Assembly: GCA_030789695.1 (NCBI GenBank) | Contig: CM061132.1 | Location: 157,834,817 to 157,898,816, forward strand | Reading direction: 5' to 3' | DNA from: Scilla litardierei | Taxonomy: Eukaryota > Streptophyta > Magnoliopsida > Asparagales > Asparagaceae | Length of the DNA: 64,000 nt | Shown here: positions 36,360 through 46,523 of the stretch, one piece after another | Position numbering within the stretch: the stretch's first letter is position 1 | Layout: each line of letters begins with the position of its first letter | Translations under genes and position numbers: made by a program | Notes under the pieces: generated by a model | Databases searched by the model: none | What the model was told of the DNA's origin: nothing | Seen by the model: the letters and a program-made list of their open reading frames with translations, nothing else

Positions 36360-36914
36360 GGTGAGGTGGATCGATCCCCATGTGGCTTTATCTGTAAGGC
36401 CATCCTGCGAGAGCTTGGTTTTTTGAGCGTTCAACCGACCTTCAAGAAGGCGCTCTCAGTTTCGGAGCGGACCTAGAATTCAAATTCAGACAACACATTG
36501 AGTGTACAAACATGAAAATATTTATTGAAAATATTCATTGACTGTACAAGCATAACAAAATTTATTGAAAATATTTGAGCAAATGCTCGGGGATCTATGG
36601 ATGGGCTAGTTCCTCGCCCTACAGGGTCACCAAAATATAAGTCGCCTATCCCACAATGTCTGTTATTGTGTAGGGGCCTCCTGATGGAGGTGGCCTAGCT
36701 TGCCTGGTGACGACCCAGTCCTCCATCATTTTGGTAAAGTTCTCAAAGCTCTTGTAAACACCACGGGCCGCGTCCTGGATGACAGCAGTCGACCCCTCAA
36801 GTGGTATATTCATAGGGGGTCCTTCGGGGAGAGGGGTTCTCCTCGGCTACTGGCTGCTTGCCTTGACGGTGACTGTGGTGGCTGTGTGCGGTGTCTAACA
36901 TGGGTGTAACCCTA

Positions 36915-36934
36915 GTTCCCACAAACGGTGCCAA
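36915..36934 (-). other. Primer-binding site of the Tat-like element
   Basis: The minus strand reads TTGGCACCGTTTGTGGGAAC next to the right LTR. Tat-lineage elements commonly have TGGCGCCGT in this place. Confidence 0.7.
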
Positions 36935-36935
36935 T

Positions 36936-37097
36936 TATTGCGGGTCAAGTCTGCCAACAATGAAATTTGTATTAAATAGGAATCACGGGTGCAATGATTG
37001 CAGGTTTATGGTTGATGGCGAGGTTAGCACGACTTAGAGCACGCTTCAGGGGTGAAGAATCAAAGGTCGCTTGAAGCTCGCCCAAGGTCACCGTCTC
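36936..37097 (-). repeat. Right LTR of Tat-like element, piece 1
   Basis: 162 bp matching the start of 32274-33171; the TG terminus is altered to TA. Interrupted by the insertion at 37098. Confidence 0.9.
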
Positions 37098-39066
37098 TGA
37101 TGTGTCATAATATTTCACATTTCATCTATATGTTTACACGTTAAAATGATTGCTTAAATCCCGATTTTATACACTTTTACGCTAATAACCGGAACTATTT
37201 GAATTTAAGAGCATTTGGTTGCATTTCAGGGAATATCGAGCAATTCGAAGCATATTGGAGAGAAGGTCACGAACACCAATACCAGAGCATCAATGTCATT
37301 GCATCCAAGGAGCTCATGTTGCTAGGAGGAGCAAGAAGAGAAAGCAAAGAAGCAAAGAAAGAAAGAAGAAGCAAATAGGAGAGGAGAAGGAAGAGCAAAA
37401 GAGAGGCCAAGGAGCTTTCCCAGATCGCTTGGTCGAGCGGCCCAACTAGCTCGATCGAGCAACCAAGTAAATCGCCCAAGCCAGTCGTCAAAGAGCTCCA
37501 AGAATTGCCTTCAAACTCTCTGTAAAGTTTCACGTTAATTCGCTCAGTCGAGCGGTCAATCGCTTGACCGAGCGACATCAACTGCTCAATCGAGCGACAT
37601 CAATTCCCGACCGAGCGACATCAATTCCATTGAGGAAAAGCTCTGAAGCCCCAAGAGGAACTCCACCGAGCGCTAGGGCATGCTTGACCGAGCGACTAAG
37701 GCCGCTCGGTCGAGCGGAGTAGAAATGGCCAAAAGTGCAGATTTCAGGTTAGCTCTTCACTCTTTCAAGATCTTCTATCACCAGAGATTTTTTATTAATT
37801 TTCTCATATTTTTCCAGATAGTAGACTTCATAACTATTTCAAGTCCACCATGGACACGCCAAACGGAGGTCGGATGTGTCCTAGGGAATTTCTGCAAGTT
37901 GGCGAATTTGTGTTGGAAACTATGCTCGGGTAGGCTGGAATCTGTGATCGACCGAGCGGCTTGGCACAACTTGCCTGAGCTGCCTGAGCTACCTTGGTAG
38001 CAAGCATGGGCCCAAGTCAATTTAGGGGTTATTTTAATGGTTTTAGGGGGCTATATATAGGTATTGAGCAGCCACTTGTTGGGGAGAGCTCGTTTTTGTG
38101 CTGGGATACTAATTTTCATAGGCTAGGTCACGCCCTAGGCCCCCTCCTCGCTGATTTTGTATCGGATCTTGTATAAGCTAGGTATTCTTCATTAATCTTC
38201 ATTCTATTACTTTTCTTCTTTGTTTGTGATGTTGAATCTCTATTATTTCCATATCTTTCTAGATGATTGAGTAGTTCTATTGCTAGGGTTTTGGGAGATG
38301 AACCTTAGGATTGGGGGATTGCAAAAGTGGTTCCAAGTTCTAGAGACGATCCCCACGAATCTGATTGGGGTTTAGTGGGCATCTCATGGGGTTCATGATC
38401 ACGAGAGCGACTCGTGCGCTAGGGTTGATTACTGATCTCCGATCCGCTAATCGACGACTACGAGAGTAGCCCGACTGCTAAAACCAACCGTAGAGTGGTA
38501 CCCAAGTCCGTAGATCATGAGAGTGAATATGGATTTGTGGTACATGAACCAAGTGGCGATCGTAATGCACGCGTCCTCATGCAAAGCCAACTGCGAAAGC
38601 ACAGCTGTGCATGGGGAGGCGTTAGACGAGCATAACGACGAAAGTCAAGTGCTCGTTTCCATCTCTGGATGTGACACTCCTACCCACATTCGTCGTTCAA
38701 CGAATGGATCATTGACCCGTTATCCAAACCTGGAAGTCCTAGTGGGGATTCCCGACACCCAAGCGATCTTTCTCTCGATTGTTTTCTTTGTTTTATTTGT
38801 TTTCTTTTTGTGTGGAGTCTTTGGTCGTGCCTTACTGATCATCACACACTCGCATTCCACTTACATCGCCATTACGACCTCCTTCGTAATCCACCCCCAC
38901 TAATAAATTCGAAGTCCAATCAACCTAGGAATCGATAGGTAGTATAAGCAACGCCTTCCTGTGGATTCGACACCGTACTGATCGGGAATATATTGCTCTG
39001 ACACCCCTGCACTTGGGGGTGAGGGCGTGCATTACCTTTTTTGGGTGTGTGCATTCTCGAAGAACA
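37098..39066 (+). mobile_element. Probable solo LTR inserted in the Tat-like right LTR
   Basis: 1969 bp, tgatgtgtcataat...cgaagaaca, with TG...CA ends but no long terminal inverted repeats, no second LTR and no coding domains. It is flanked by accgtctc (37090-37097) and accttctc (39067-39074), 7 of 8 bases the same; an LTR element normally makes 5 bp, so the extra match is odd. A tatatata box lies at 38052-38059. The end 'ctgtggattcgacaccg' resembles long LTRs of Tat/Ogre or Athila elements. It could be a solo LTR or an unrelated insertion. Confidence 0.62.
37426..37716. repeat. Array of CGCTCGGTCGAGCG-like dyads
   Basis: Nine variants of a 14-bp dyad start at about 37426, 37448, 37541, 37561, 37583, 37604, 37659, 37681 and 37703; another lies at about 37945. 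Neighbouring copies are 20-22 bp apart. The centre is GGTC in some copies and GACC in others. Confidence 0.85.
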
Positions 39067-39074
39067 ACCTTCTC

Positions 39075-39339
39075 TTGGTAGCTGAGGCGAGCTTCCTGTG
39101 ACAATAACATCTCGTCAGAAAGGCGGTGCTGGCTGTCAGCCTGTAGCCTCTCTGATACTTAAGTCAGTGGATGAATTGCAATAAGTAAGTCGAACATGCG
39201 TAGCGATCTTAAGGTAGATCGGTGAGGCGTGGCGAGCTTATGAGGAAGGCACAGATATATGGGAGATATCCGACCTTATGTATTGGAAAGGATTTAAGGA
39301 TTTCAACTGACCAACCCCATCCTTGGTGGCTGTAGGGGG
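39075..39339 (-). repeat. Right LTR of Tat-like element, piece 2
   Basis: 265 bp continuing the LTR from piece 1, ending at the Sirevirus insertion point; its last bases ggggg are the left Sirevirus TSD. Confidence 0.9.
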
Positions 39340-39739
39340 TGTTGAATATTGGACTCCCCGGATTTGGTTTTGATGATGAGCAAACATAAATAATTCATGA
39401 ACTAACAATTTGTGAGCGCAGTATTGGAGATCGTCGCCAATTTCACGAGAACATTCAAAGCGACATCTCAACACTTTCCAAAGCTCATATTCATGCCTAA
39501 AGCTTCGTTGAAGCTCTTGCGACGCTTTGGAAGATATGAAGATTCAATCGAAGCTATCGAAGACCGTTTATTAAGGTTTTATTCATAGTCTTTTAGCTTC
39601 GATATATAGAATGTTAAGCCTTGAGTATATCTTACGTCTATATCTTCATTACGCTCATTTCGTAGCTCTAGGATCCTTGCACAAGTTCATTCTAACTTCC
39701 TCGAAGCGTCGCGCTTCGATTCGGACTTTATTGTGCATA

Positions 39740-40278
39740 TTAGTTGGTACAAGAACAAGTACTGACCGACTAGATGGTGATCTAGTCGGTCGGCAACTGT
39801 TCTTGGACCGACTAGTTTGATTCCTTAATTTCTTGGACTTTACTGTTTACAGTTAGTCGGTCTACGTTGACTCTCCGACCGACTAGTTTGTGAACTAGTC
39901 GGTCAGTGATGCTTCTTTGACCGACTAGTTGTGACTTACTGTTCACTCTAAAATTCTCCTAAGCTACTGTTTATCGTTAGTCGGTCTAAGAACGTTTGGT
40001 GACCGACTAGTTGACAATTTAGTCGGTCAATTTTTGTTCTTGGACCGACTAAGTCAACTTGCTTTCAGACTAAGTTATTTTGCCTCTTAGTCGGTCTACG
40101 TTCACTGACTGACCGACTAGTTGTGAAACTAGTCGGTCAGAAAGTCTTCTTGGACCGACTAGATTTCTAGGTCTGAAATTCTATCTCTTCTCAGATCTAC
40201 TCTTAGTCGGTCCACGTTGTTTGGCTGACCGACTAGTTGATGAACTAGTCGGTCAGTGATTGTTCTTTGACCGACTAA
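39740..40278. repeat. Five 76-bp palindromic modules, 5' LTR
   Basis: Modules start at 39740, 39853, 39977, 40087 and 40203. Each has four 10-bp arms at offsets 0, 24, 42 and 66: TTAGTCGGTC, GACCGACTAG, CTAGTCGGTC and GACCGACTAA/G, with only small variation (first arm of module one is TTAGTTGGTA). Spacers of 14, 8 and 14 bp have different sequences but constant length. Confidence 0.95.
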
Positions 40279-40332
40279 TTCACACAGATTTCTATCCGTT
40301 GATGAATGACCTAACTTGTGTTTTTGGGTTCC

Positions 40333-40340
40333 TATAAATA
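40333..40340 (+). promoter_or_regulatory. TATA box in Sirevirus 5' LTR
   Basis: TATAAATA, 55 bp after the last palindromic module; likely core promoter for the genomic RNA. Confidence 0.75.
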
Positions 40341-41078
40341 CGAACCTAGGTCATTTCTATCTAGGTTAGAGCTTCCATTCAGAGATTCATTGAGATCAAA
40401 AGAGATAGCTATTCTCCCTCAAATCTAAAGCTCTCTTCCTCACAAGAAACCCATTCTCTCTCATTTCTAGATCTAGAGAGAAGCTTGTTCTTGGTGAGCT
40501 CTTCAAGCTATTGCTTGATCCAAGTCTCCAACTCAACCCTAGGCACCCATTGCTGGTCATTTCCTTGGTGCTAGGTTTTGGTGACTTCATCTTCCTCAAA
40601 TCCTCCATTTCACCATTTGGGTAAGAAAAACTCAAGGTATAGGATTTTGTGGTAAGATTGTTTATTTCAATTAAACTCATTTAATTGCTTGTGTTTCTCT
40701 CGGTTGTGAGAGAAGATTGTGATCCCGGGTTGTGGGATTCACTTTGCCATTGCATGTATGATTTGATCTTGTGAAGGTTTTTCACAAGATATTCATAGTG
40801 GAAATCTTGAGTTAGGGTTTCTAACTCAAGTATCCGGAGGGGATCCGGGTGGTTGGGACGTAGGATCACCGAGAACAAGTCGGGGAGACTTGGGTGGATC
40901 CGAACCCATTAACTTCGTTTGTTAGCAGTGTTAATTTTGTGTTGTCATTCAATTTAAGCTTCCGCAAATTGATTTGGTAGTTGTTTGCAATTTAATTTGG
41001 AATTACACTCCTTATTATTTTAAAGTACTATTCACCCCCCCTCTAGTACTTGTGCAGTAGCTGGTAGGGCATTACATT

Positions 41079-41090
41079 TGGTATCGGAGC
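41079..41090 (+). other. Primer-binding site of Sirevirus
   Basis: TGGTATCGGAGC, one base away from the tRNA-iMet complement TGGTATCAGAGC, two bases after the LTR. Confidence 0.9.
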
Positions 41091-41103
41091 TAGATACACA
41101 GCT

Positions 41104-43353
41104 ATGTCTGCCAACGACAACAAGACCGTGCGTCCACCTTCCAACTATGACACCTTCAGGAACCGTGAAGGAGCATCTTCGGTGATGGAGGGACATTCCT
41201 CTACGAGGCCTCCATTCTTCAACGGTACCAACTACGGGTACTGGAAATGTAGGATGGAAACCTTCCTCCGAAGTGCATCTTTATGGAGGACTACAATGAA
41301 GGAGTACATCGAGCCCGAAGAAGAAGATTTTGAGAAATGGACAACCGCGGAGGTCGCCGCGGAGGTAAGCAATGCCAAGGCAATGAACGCCTTGCAATGC
41401 GCATTGGAGCCCGAGGACTTCAATAAGATATGCACATGTAAGAGTGCATATCAAATTTGGAACTCTCTCCTCATACTACATGAAGGGACGAGTCGGGTAA
41501 GAGACTCTAAACTCGTAGTCGTAAACAAAGATTACGAAATGTTTCATATGCAACAGGGCGAGAAGATGAAAGAATATTACGCTCGTTTTGTTGACATAAT
41601 AAACGAGTTAGAGGCCCTCGGCAAGTCCTACACTCAAAAGGAGAAGTGCTCAATGCTTATTGAAGGACTTCCCTCTTCTTGGGAAAAACGTACCTTCGCC
41701 ATCGAGGAAGGTAATGACATGAATAAGTACACCGTAGTTCAACTAATGGGTACTTTAATGTCGTACGAGGTACGCAAGGATAGCAAGCTCAAATTGCAAG
41801 AAAAGATGAAGTCTTATCTAAAGCAAGACGAGCCAAAGAAAAAGGCTATTGCCTTCAAAGCCGCTCCATCCACATCCACATCAACCGATGATGAAGACTC
41901 GGAAAACGAGTTGGACTTGGAGTCCATGGCACTCATGGCCAAGAAGTTCAACCGTTTCTTCCGAAAAGGTAACTTCAAGACCAAAGGTAAATTTGGTTCT
42001 TCTAACGCCTCTTCCTCTCCTTTGTGTTTTAAGTGCAATAAGCCGGGACACATGAAAGCGGAGTGTCCCCTCAATAAGCAAAAGGAGAAGTGGAAGGCGC
42101 CAAAGTATGACAAGTCCAAGAAGTACACGAAAGGAAACAAGAAGGGACTTGTCGGAGCTACCTTCACCGACTCCGATGATTCTTCAAGCGATGAGTCGGA
42201 CGATGAGCAAGTGGAGCAAGCACACATGTGCTTCATGGCAAGAGAGGAGCACGATCAAGGATCCTCCTCTTTCGATGATAGTGATGAAGAAAGCGATGAG
42301 GTAACGATGGATGATCTTAGAAATGCTAACTCTCAACTTTGGTTAAAATACACTAAGTTAGTAAATAGATATACTAAGGTAAAAGATGACCTAGCTAGCA
42401 TTCAAACATCGCCTAAGAATATCATCACCAACAACGACACCGTTGTTGAAGAGTTAAGAAATGAGATTGTAAATCTCAAATCTAAACTTGAACATGTTAG
42501 CATTGAGGATGCGGAAGAACATGAGATAGCGGATTTAACTTCTCAAAACTCGACTTTGAGTATTGAGAACGAGAATCTTAAATCTCGTGTTCATGTGCTC
42601 ACATCGCAAATATCCACTTTGGATATTTCTTTGCGTTCTCTCAAAGAGAAATATGAGGACACATTGGGCCGAATCAACAAATTCAACAAGGGTAAGGGCC
42701 ATTTGGATAATATCCTAAAAGATTTACTTCCGGCCAAACACCACATTGGCTTGGGGTATATGATGGGAAACTCATCCAAGTCGGTCACTACTTTTGTTAG
42801 GCCAACTTCCGAAGCCTCAACGAGTGGGAGCAAACACTCTATTGGTAGTTCATCTACCAATGGTGCTTCCACCTCGTCCACACCCTCTTTCGGAAAGAAA
42901 CCCACTCTGGGTGGACCTCCAAAGAAGGGGCATGCCTACATGTACACCAATAACATGCCACGTAGGAACACACGTCCTACTCCACCGGCTCACACATATG
43001 ATGATTTTTATGCAACACATTCTCGGGCACGTGCACACCAAGTGAGACACCCTCACGCACGTGTTCCCACACATGCATATGTACACCCACCTCATCATAT
43101 GAATAATTCTCGTCGTGCACCATTCCATCATGTCCCGTATGCCTATCCACAACATGCATCACGTAGAAATCAACGTAGCATGCATACACCCAATAGGATG
43201 ATGGCTCCCAAAATTTTCACTATTTGGAGCCCAAAGGACACAAGCATGGACGAAAAACAAATGTATATGAATGCTTATTTTTCGGATGTTGTGCATAGTA
43301 AGAATTATGTGGGGAAGTCTAAGTCCACTTGGACTTGGCTTCCAAAGGTCTAA
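41104..43353 (+). CDS. Sirevirus gag polyprotein
   Basis: 749 residues, intact, start ATG 13 bp after the primer-binding site. The N-terminal half is the copia-type gag core (GTNYGYWKCRMETFL at about 39, MKEYYARFVDIINELEALG at about 155, SMLIEGLPSSWE at about 183). The CCHC zinc knuckle C-F-K-C-N-K-P-G-H-M-K-A-E-C lies at about 310. An acidic stretch (SDDSSSDESDDEQ) and a predicted coiled coil (about 420-550) follow, then a His-rich, basic C-terminus. It would form the virus-like particle in the cytoplasm. It is longer than a typical copia gag, as reported for Sireviruses. TAA ends it 53 bp before the pol frame opens. Confidence 0.95.
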   Translation: MSANDNKTVRPPSNYDTFRNREGASSVMEGHSSTRPPFFNGTNYGYWKCRMETFLRSASLWRTTMKEYIEPEEEDFEKWTTAEVAAEVSNAKAMNALQCALEPEDFNKICTCKSAYQIWNSLLILHEGTSRVRDSKLVVVNKDYEMFHMQQGEKMKEYYARFVDIINELEALGKSYTQKEKCSMLIEGLPSSWEKRTFAIEEGNDMNKYTVVQLMGTLMSYEVRKDSKLKLQEKMKSYLKQDEPKKKAIAFKAAPSTSTSTDDEDSENELDLESMALMAKKFNRFFRKGNFKTKGKFGSSNASSSPLCFKCNKPGHMKAECPLNKQKEKWKAPKYDKSKKYTKGNKKGLVGATFTDSDDSSSDESDDEQVEQAHMCFMAREEHDQGSSSFDDSDEESDEVTMDDLRNANSQLWLKYTKLVNRYTKVKDDLASIQTSPKNIITNNDTVVEELRNEIVNLKSKLEHVSIEDAEEHEIADLTSQNSTLSIENENLKSRVHVLTSQISTLDISLRSLKEKYEDTLGRINKFNKGKGHLDNILKDLLPAKHHIGLGYMMGNSSKSVTTFVRPTSEASTSGSKHSIGSSSTNGASTSSTPSFGKKPTLGGPPKKGHAYMYTNNMPRRNTRPTPPAHTYDDFYATHSRARAHQVRHPHARVPTHAYVHPPHHMNNSRRAPFHHVPYAYPQHASRRNQRSMHTPNRMMAPKIFTIWSPKDTSMDEKQMYMNAYFSDVVHSKNYVGKSKSTWTWLPKV

Positions 43354-43406
43354 TCCCTTGGACCCAATGACCTTGGGTACCATGATATGGAATTTACTAT
43401 CTTTAG

Positions 43407-46400
43407 GTACTCAAGGAAAAGAAAAAGAAAAGGAGCAACAAATTTAAATTTAGCTCCAAAGGGAATTGGATACTCGATAGCTGGTGCTCCAAACACATGA
43501 CAGGTGACGCTCGATTGCTCTCCGGAGTGGTTCCCATTGCGAATGGAAACCGCGTCGTATTTGGAGGCAACGAGAGCGGAACCATCATAGGTGTTGGTAA
43601 AGTCGGTAACCCTTCTAAACCATTAATTAGTGATGTTTATCTTGTTAGTGGTTTAAATCACAATCTTATTTCAATAAGCCAACTTTGTGACAAAGGTTAC
43701 AAAGTTAGCTTTGCGAAAGGATTGTGTCATATTTTAAGAAAGGATAATGAAAAATTATTATTTTCCGGAACTCGTCGTAAAGACATTTATATTTTGGATC
43801 TTCCTAAGTCATATGAACAATGTCTCGTTGCCAACACAAGTGAACAACACTTATGGCATCGACGCTTTGGACATGTGAACTTTGGAACACTATATAAGCT
43901 TTCAAAATTGAATTCTATTAAAGGTTTTCCGAAGCTTGTTTTTGAAAAGAAAAGTTTTTGTGATTGTTGTCAACGCGGCAAGCTTCCTAAATCTTCATTT
44001 AAACCTAAGAAAAGCATCTCTACTAAACGGCCACTAGAGCTATTACATCTAGACTTATTTGGGCCAACTAGAGTAGCTTCCTTAGGAAATGCAAGGTATG
44101 GACTTGTCATAGTAGATGACTATTCAAGATTTACTTGGGTATTTTCATTGTGTAATAAAAATGAAGCTTTTGAAAACTTCACAATTTTTGTTAAGAAAGT
44201 ACAAAATCTCTTAGGAACCACCATTGTCACTATTCGTAGTGATCATGGAGGTGAATTTGAGAATGAGTCTTTTGAGACATTTTGTGATGAAGTTGGTATT
44301 ACTCACACCTTCTCTTTCCCTCGTGCACCTCCTCAAAATGGTGTAGTTGAGAGAAAGAATAGGACGCTAGTGGAGTGTGCTCGCACTATGCTTGATGATA
44401 GCCAACTTGGCCATCAATTTTGGGCGGAAGCGGTACACACCGCTTGCTATGTGTTTAATAGAATACTTTTGAGGCCCGGCACTAAACAAACTTGTTATGA
44501 ATTGTTGTTTGGTAGGTTGCCTCAAGTTAAACATTTTCGTGTTTTTGGTTCGAAATGTTTTATTAAGAACACATATGGTAGTTTGGAAAAATTCGATCCG
44601 AGATCCGATGAGGGGATTTTTGTTGGATATTCTACGCGTAGCAAAGCCTACCGGATATTCAACAAACAAACCTCAACGATCGAGGAGTCGCTTCATGTCT
44701 CATTTAATGAAGGATTTGTTCCAACTAGAATTTCAAATGATAATGATTCTATGGATGTTTTATGTGATTCGTTTGATAATTCTGAGTCTAATGATTCTAT
44801 TGATTCTATTGAGACTAACCCAACTAATGAAGTTGTTGAGAATGTTCCTAGTGATCAAGGTATTCCCAAACGGCTTCATTCGGTTCGTGATCATCCCCAT
44901 GAGCAAGTCATTGGCAATATCTATGATAGTGTCAAGACGAGATCGCAAGTTCACCACTTCGCAAATTGTGCCTTTGCCTCATCGATAGAGCCAAAGAATA
45001 TTAATGAAGCATGCGAAGATAGCTCTTGGATCTTAGCCATGGAGGAGGAGCTCATTCAATTCGAAAGAAATGAAGTTTGGGAGCTTGTTCCTTTGCCATC
45101 AAAGAACCACACCGTCATAGGGACAAAGTGGATCTTCAAGAACAAAACCGACGAAAACCAAGTCGTCGTCCGGAACAAAGCTCGGTTAGTAGCTCAAGGC
45201 TATCGACAAGAGGAAGGTATCGATTTCGAAGAATCTTTCGCTCCGGTAGCTAGATTAGAATCAATTAGATTACTTTTGTCTTTTGCATGCCATAAGAATT
45301 TTAAATTATTTCAAATGGATGTTAAAAGTGCATTTTTAAACGGAGATGTCGTTGAGGAAGTTTACGTTTCTCAACCTCCGGGCTTCATAAATGAAAAATT
45401 TCCAAATCACGTTTTTAAACTAAAGAAAGCTCTTTATGGTTTGAGACAAGCTCCTCGAGCTTGGTATGATCGCCTAAAGAATTTTCTTTTGGATTTGAAT
45501 TTTAAAATGGGCGAAGCCGATTCAACACTTTTTATTAAGCATGCGAATAATGATATATTATTAGTTCAAATTTATGTTGATGATATCATTTTCGGTGCTA
45601 CTAACTTTGCTCTTTGCGAAGAGTTTTCTAATGTTATGAAGGAACAATTTGAGATGAGCCACATGGGCGAACTCAAATATTTCTTAGGTCTCCAAATTCG
45701 CCAATTGAACGATGCAATCTTCATCCACCAAACAAAGTACACGGTGGAGTTGCTAAAGCGATTTGGAATGGAGAATGCCTCCGGGAAAAAGACGCCTATG
45801 AGCACTACAACGCATCTTGATAAAGATACGGGCGGAAAAGATGTAGACATTCGTCTATATCGAGGTATGATAGGTAGCTTACTTTATCTTACCGCGAGTA
45901 GGCCCGATATTATGTTTGCCGTATGTATATGTGCTCGTTATCAGTCTCAACCTAAGGATTCTCACTTAGTAGCGGTAAAACGTATTTTTCGCTATCTAAG
46001 TTACACTTTAGATTTTGGATTACTTTATCCGAAATCTAGCACGTATGAGTTAGTCTCATACAGTGACGCTGATTATGCGGGATGCAAATCCGACAGGAAA
46101 AGTACTAGTGGCACTTGCCATTTTCTAGGAAATTCTCTTGTCTCTTGGTTTTCCAAGAAGCAAAATTCGGTATCACTTTCAACCACCGAGGCGGAATACA
46201 TTGCCGCCGGTGCCGCTTGTGCCCAGGTTCTTTGGATGAGACACACATTGACGGATTTTGGTATTCATTGTGATACTAGCCCTATCATGGTGGATAACCA
46301 AAGTGCTATTTGTCTTTCAAAGAATCCGGTGCACCATTCCCGATCGAAACACATAGATGTCCGACACCATTTCTTAGATGATCATGTTGCTAAAAAGGAC

Positions 46401-46523
46401 ATCATATTAGTGTACGTTGAAACCCAAAAGCAAATCGCCGATATTTTCACGAAACCCCTAAAGGAGGACTCCTTTGTGCAGTTGCGTCGAGAATTGGGGA
46501 TTATGGGTGAATCCGAGATATAG
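43407..46523 (+). CDS. Sirevirus pol (protease, integrase, RT, RNase H)
   Basis: The frame opens after a TAG at 43404-43406; its first ATG is at 43497, after the protease motif, so pol is probably made as a fusion. In order: protease [14 protein letters not shown] (43467 on), with the usual D-S-G reading D-S-W; GAG-pre-integrase [13 protein letters not shown]; integrase core with [22 protein letters not shown] and [13 protein letters not shown], giving D, D and E; RT with [12 protein letters not shown] and the catalytic IYVDDIIFG; RNase H with [17 protein letters not shown] and [10 protein letters not shown]. Everything after the protease is open and intact. INT-RT-RH order is diagnostic of Ty1/copia. 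The frame is -1 relative to gag. Confidence 0.94.
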   Translation, partial: VLKEKKKKRSNKFKFSSKGNWILDSWCSKHMTGDARLLSGVVPIANGNRVVFGGNESGTIIGVGKVGNPSKPLISDVYLVSGLNHNLISISQLCDKGYKVSFAKGLCHILRKDNEKLLFSGTRRKDIYILDLPKSYEQCLVANTSEQHLWHRRFGHVNFGTLYKLSKLNSIKGFPKLVFEKKSFCDCCQRGKLPKSSFKPKKSISTKRPLELLHLDLFGPTRVASLGNARYGLVIVDDYSRFTWVFSLCNKNEAFENFTIFVKKVQNLLGTTIVTIRSDHGGEFENESFETFCDEVGITHTFSFPRAPPQNGVVERKNRTLVECARTMLDDSQLGHQFWAEAVHTACYVFNRILLRPGTKQTCYELLFGRLPQVKHFRVFGSKCFIKNTYGSLEKFDPRSDEGIFVGYSTRSKAYRIFNKQTSTIEESLHVSFNEGFVPTRISNDNDSMDVLCDSFDNSESNDSIDSIETNPTNEVVENVPSDQGIPKRLHSVRDHPHEQVIGNIYDSVKTRSQVHHFANCAFASSIEPKNINEACEDSSWILAMEEELIQFERNEVWELVPLPSKNHTVIGTKWIFKNKTDENQVVVRNKARLVAQGYRQEEGIDFEESFAPVARLESIRLLLSFACHKNFKLFQMDVKSAFLNGDVVEEVYVSQPPGFINEKFPNHVFKLKKALYGLRQAPRAWYDRLKNFLLDLNFKMGEADSTLFIKHANNDILLVQIYVDDIIFGATNFALCEEFSNVMKEQFEMSHMGELKYFLGLQIRQLNDAIFIHQTKYTVELLKRFGMENASGKKTPMSTTTHLDKDTGGKDVDIRLYRGMIGSLLYLTASRPDIMFAVCICARYQSQPKDSHLVAVKRIFRYLSYTLDFGLLYPKSSTYELVSYSDADYAGCKSDRKSTSGTCHFLGNSLVSWFSKKQNSVSLSTTEAEYIAAGAACAQVLWMRHTLTDFGIHCDTSPIMVDNQSAICLSKNPVHHSRSKHIDVRHHFLDDHVAKKDIILVYVETQKQIADIFTKPLKEDSFVQLRRELGIMGESEI

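Larger units (their letters stand above)
39340..41076 (+). repeat. 5' LTR of Sirevirus
   Basis: 1737 bp, tgttgaatattgg...ggcattaca. It contains five 76-bp palindromic modules (39740-40278), a TATA box (40333-40340) and a downstream leader. Confidence 0.97.

Noticed and set aside
39611..39820. Conserved small gene duplicated at 50415-50624
   Set aside because: The identical copies are simply the two LTRs of the Sirevirus.
39740..40278. CRISPR-like array
   Set aside because: Short palindromic repeats with spacers, but they lie inside a plant LTR, spacers are 8 and 14 bp, and there are no cas genes.
42591..43383. Minus-strand frames opposite gag
   Set aside because: Shadows of the gag coding strand, with no recognisable domain.
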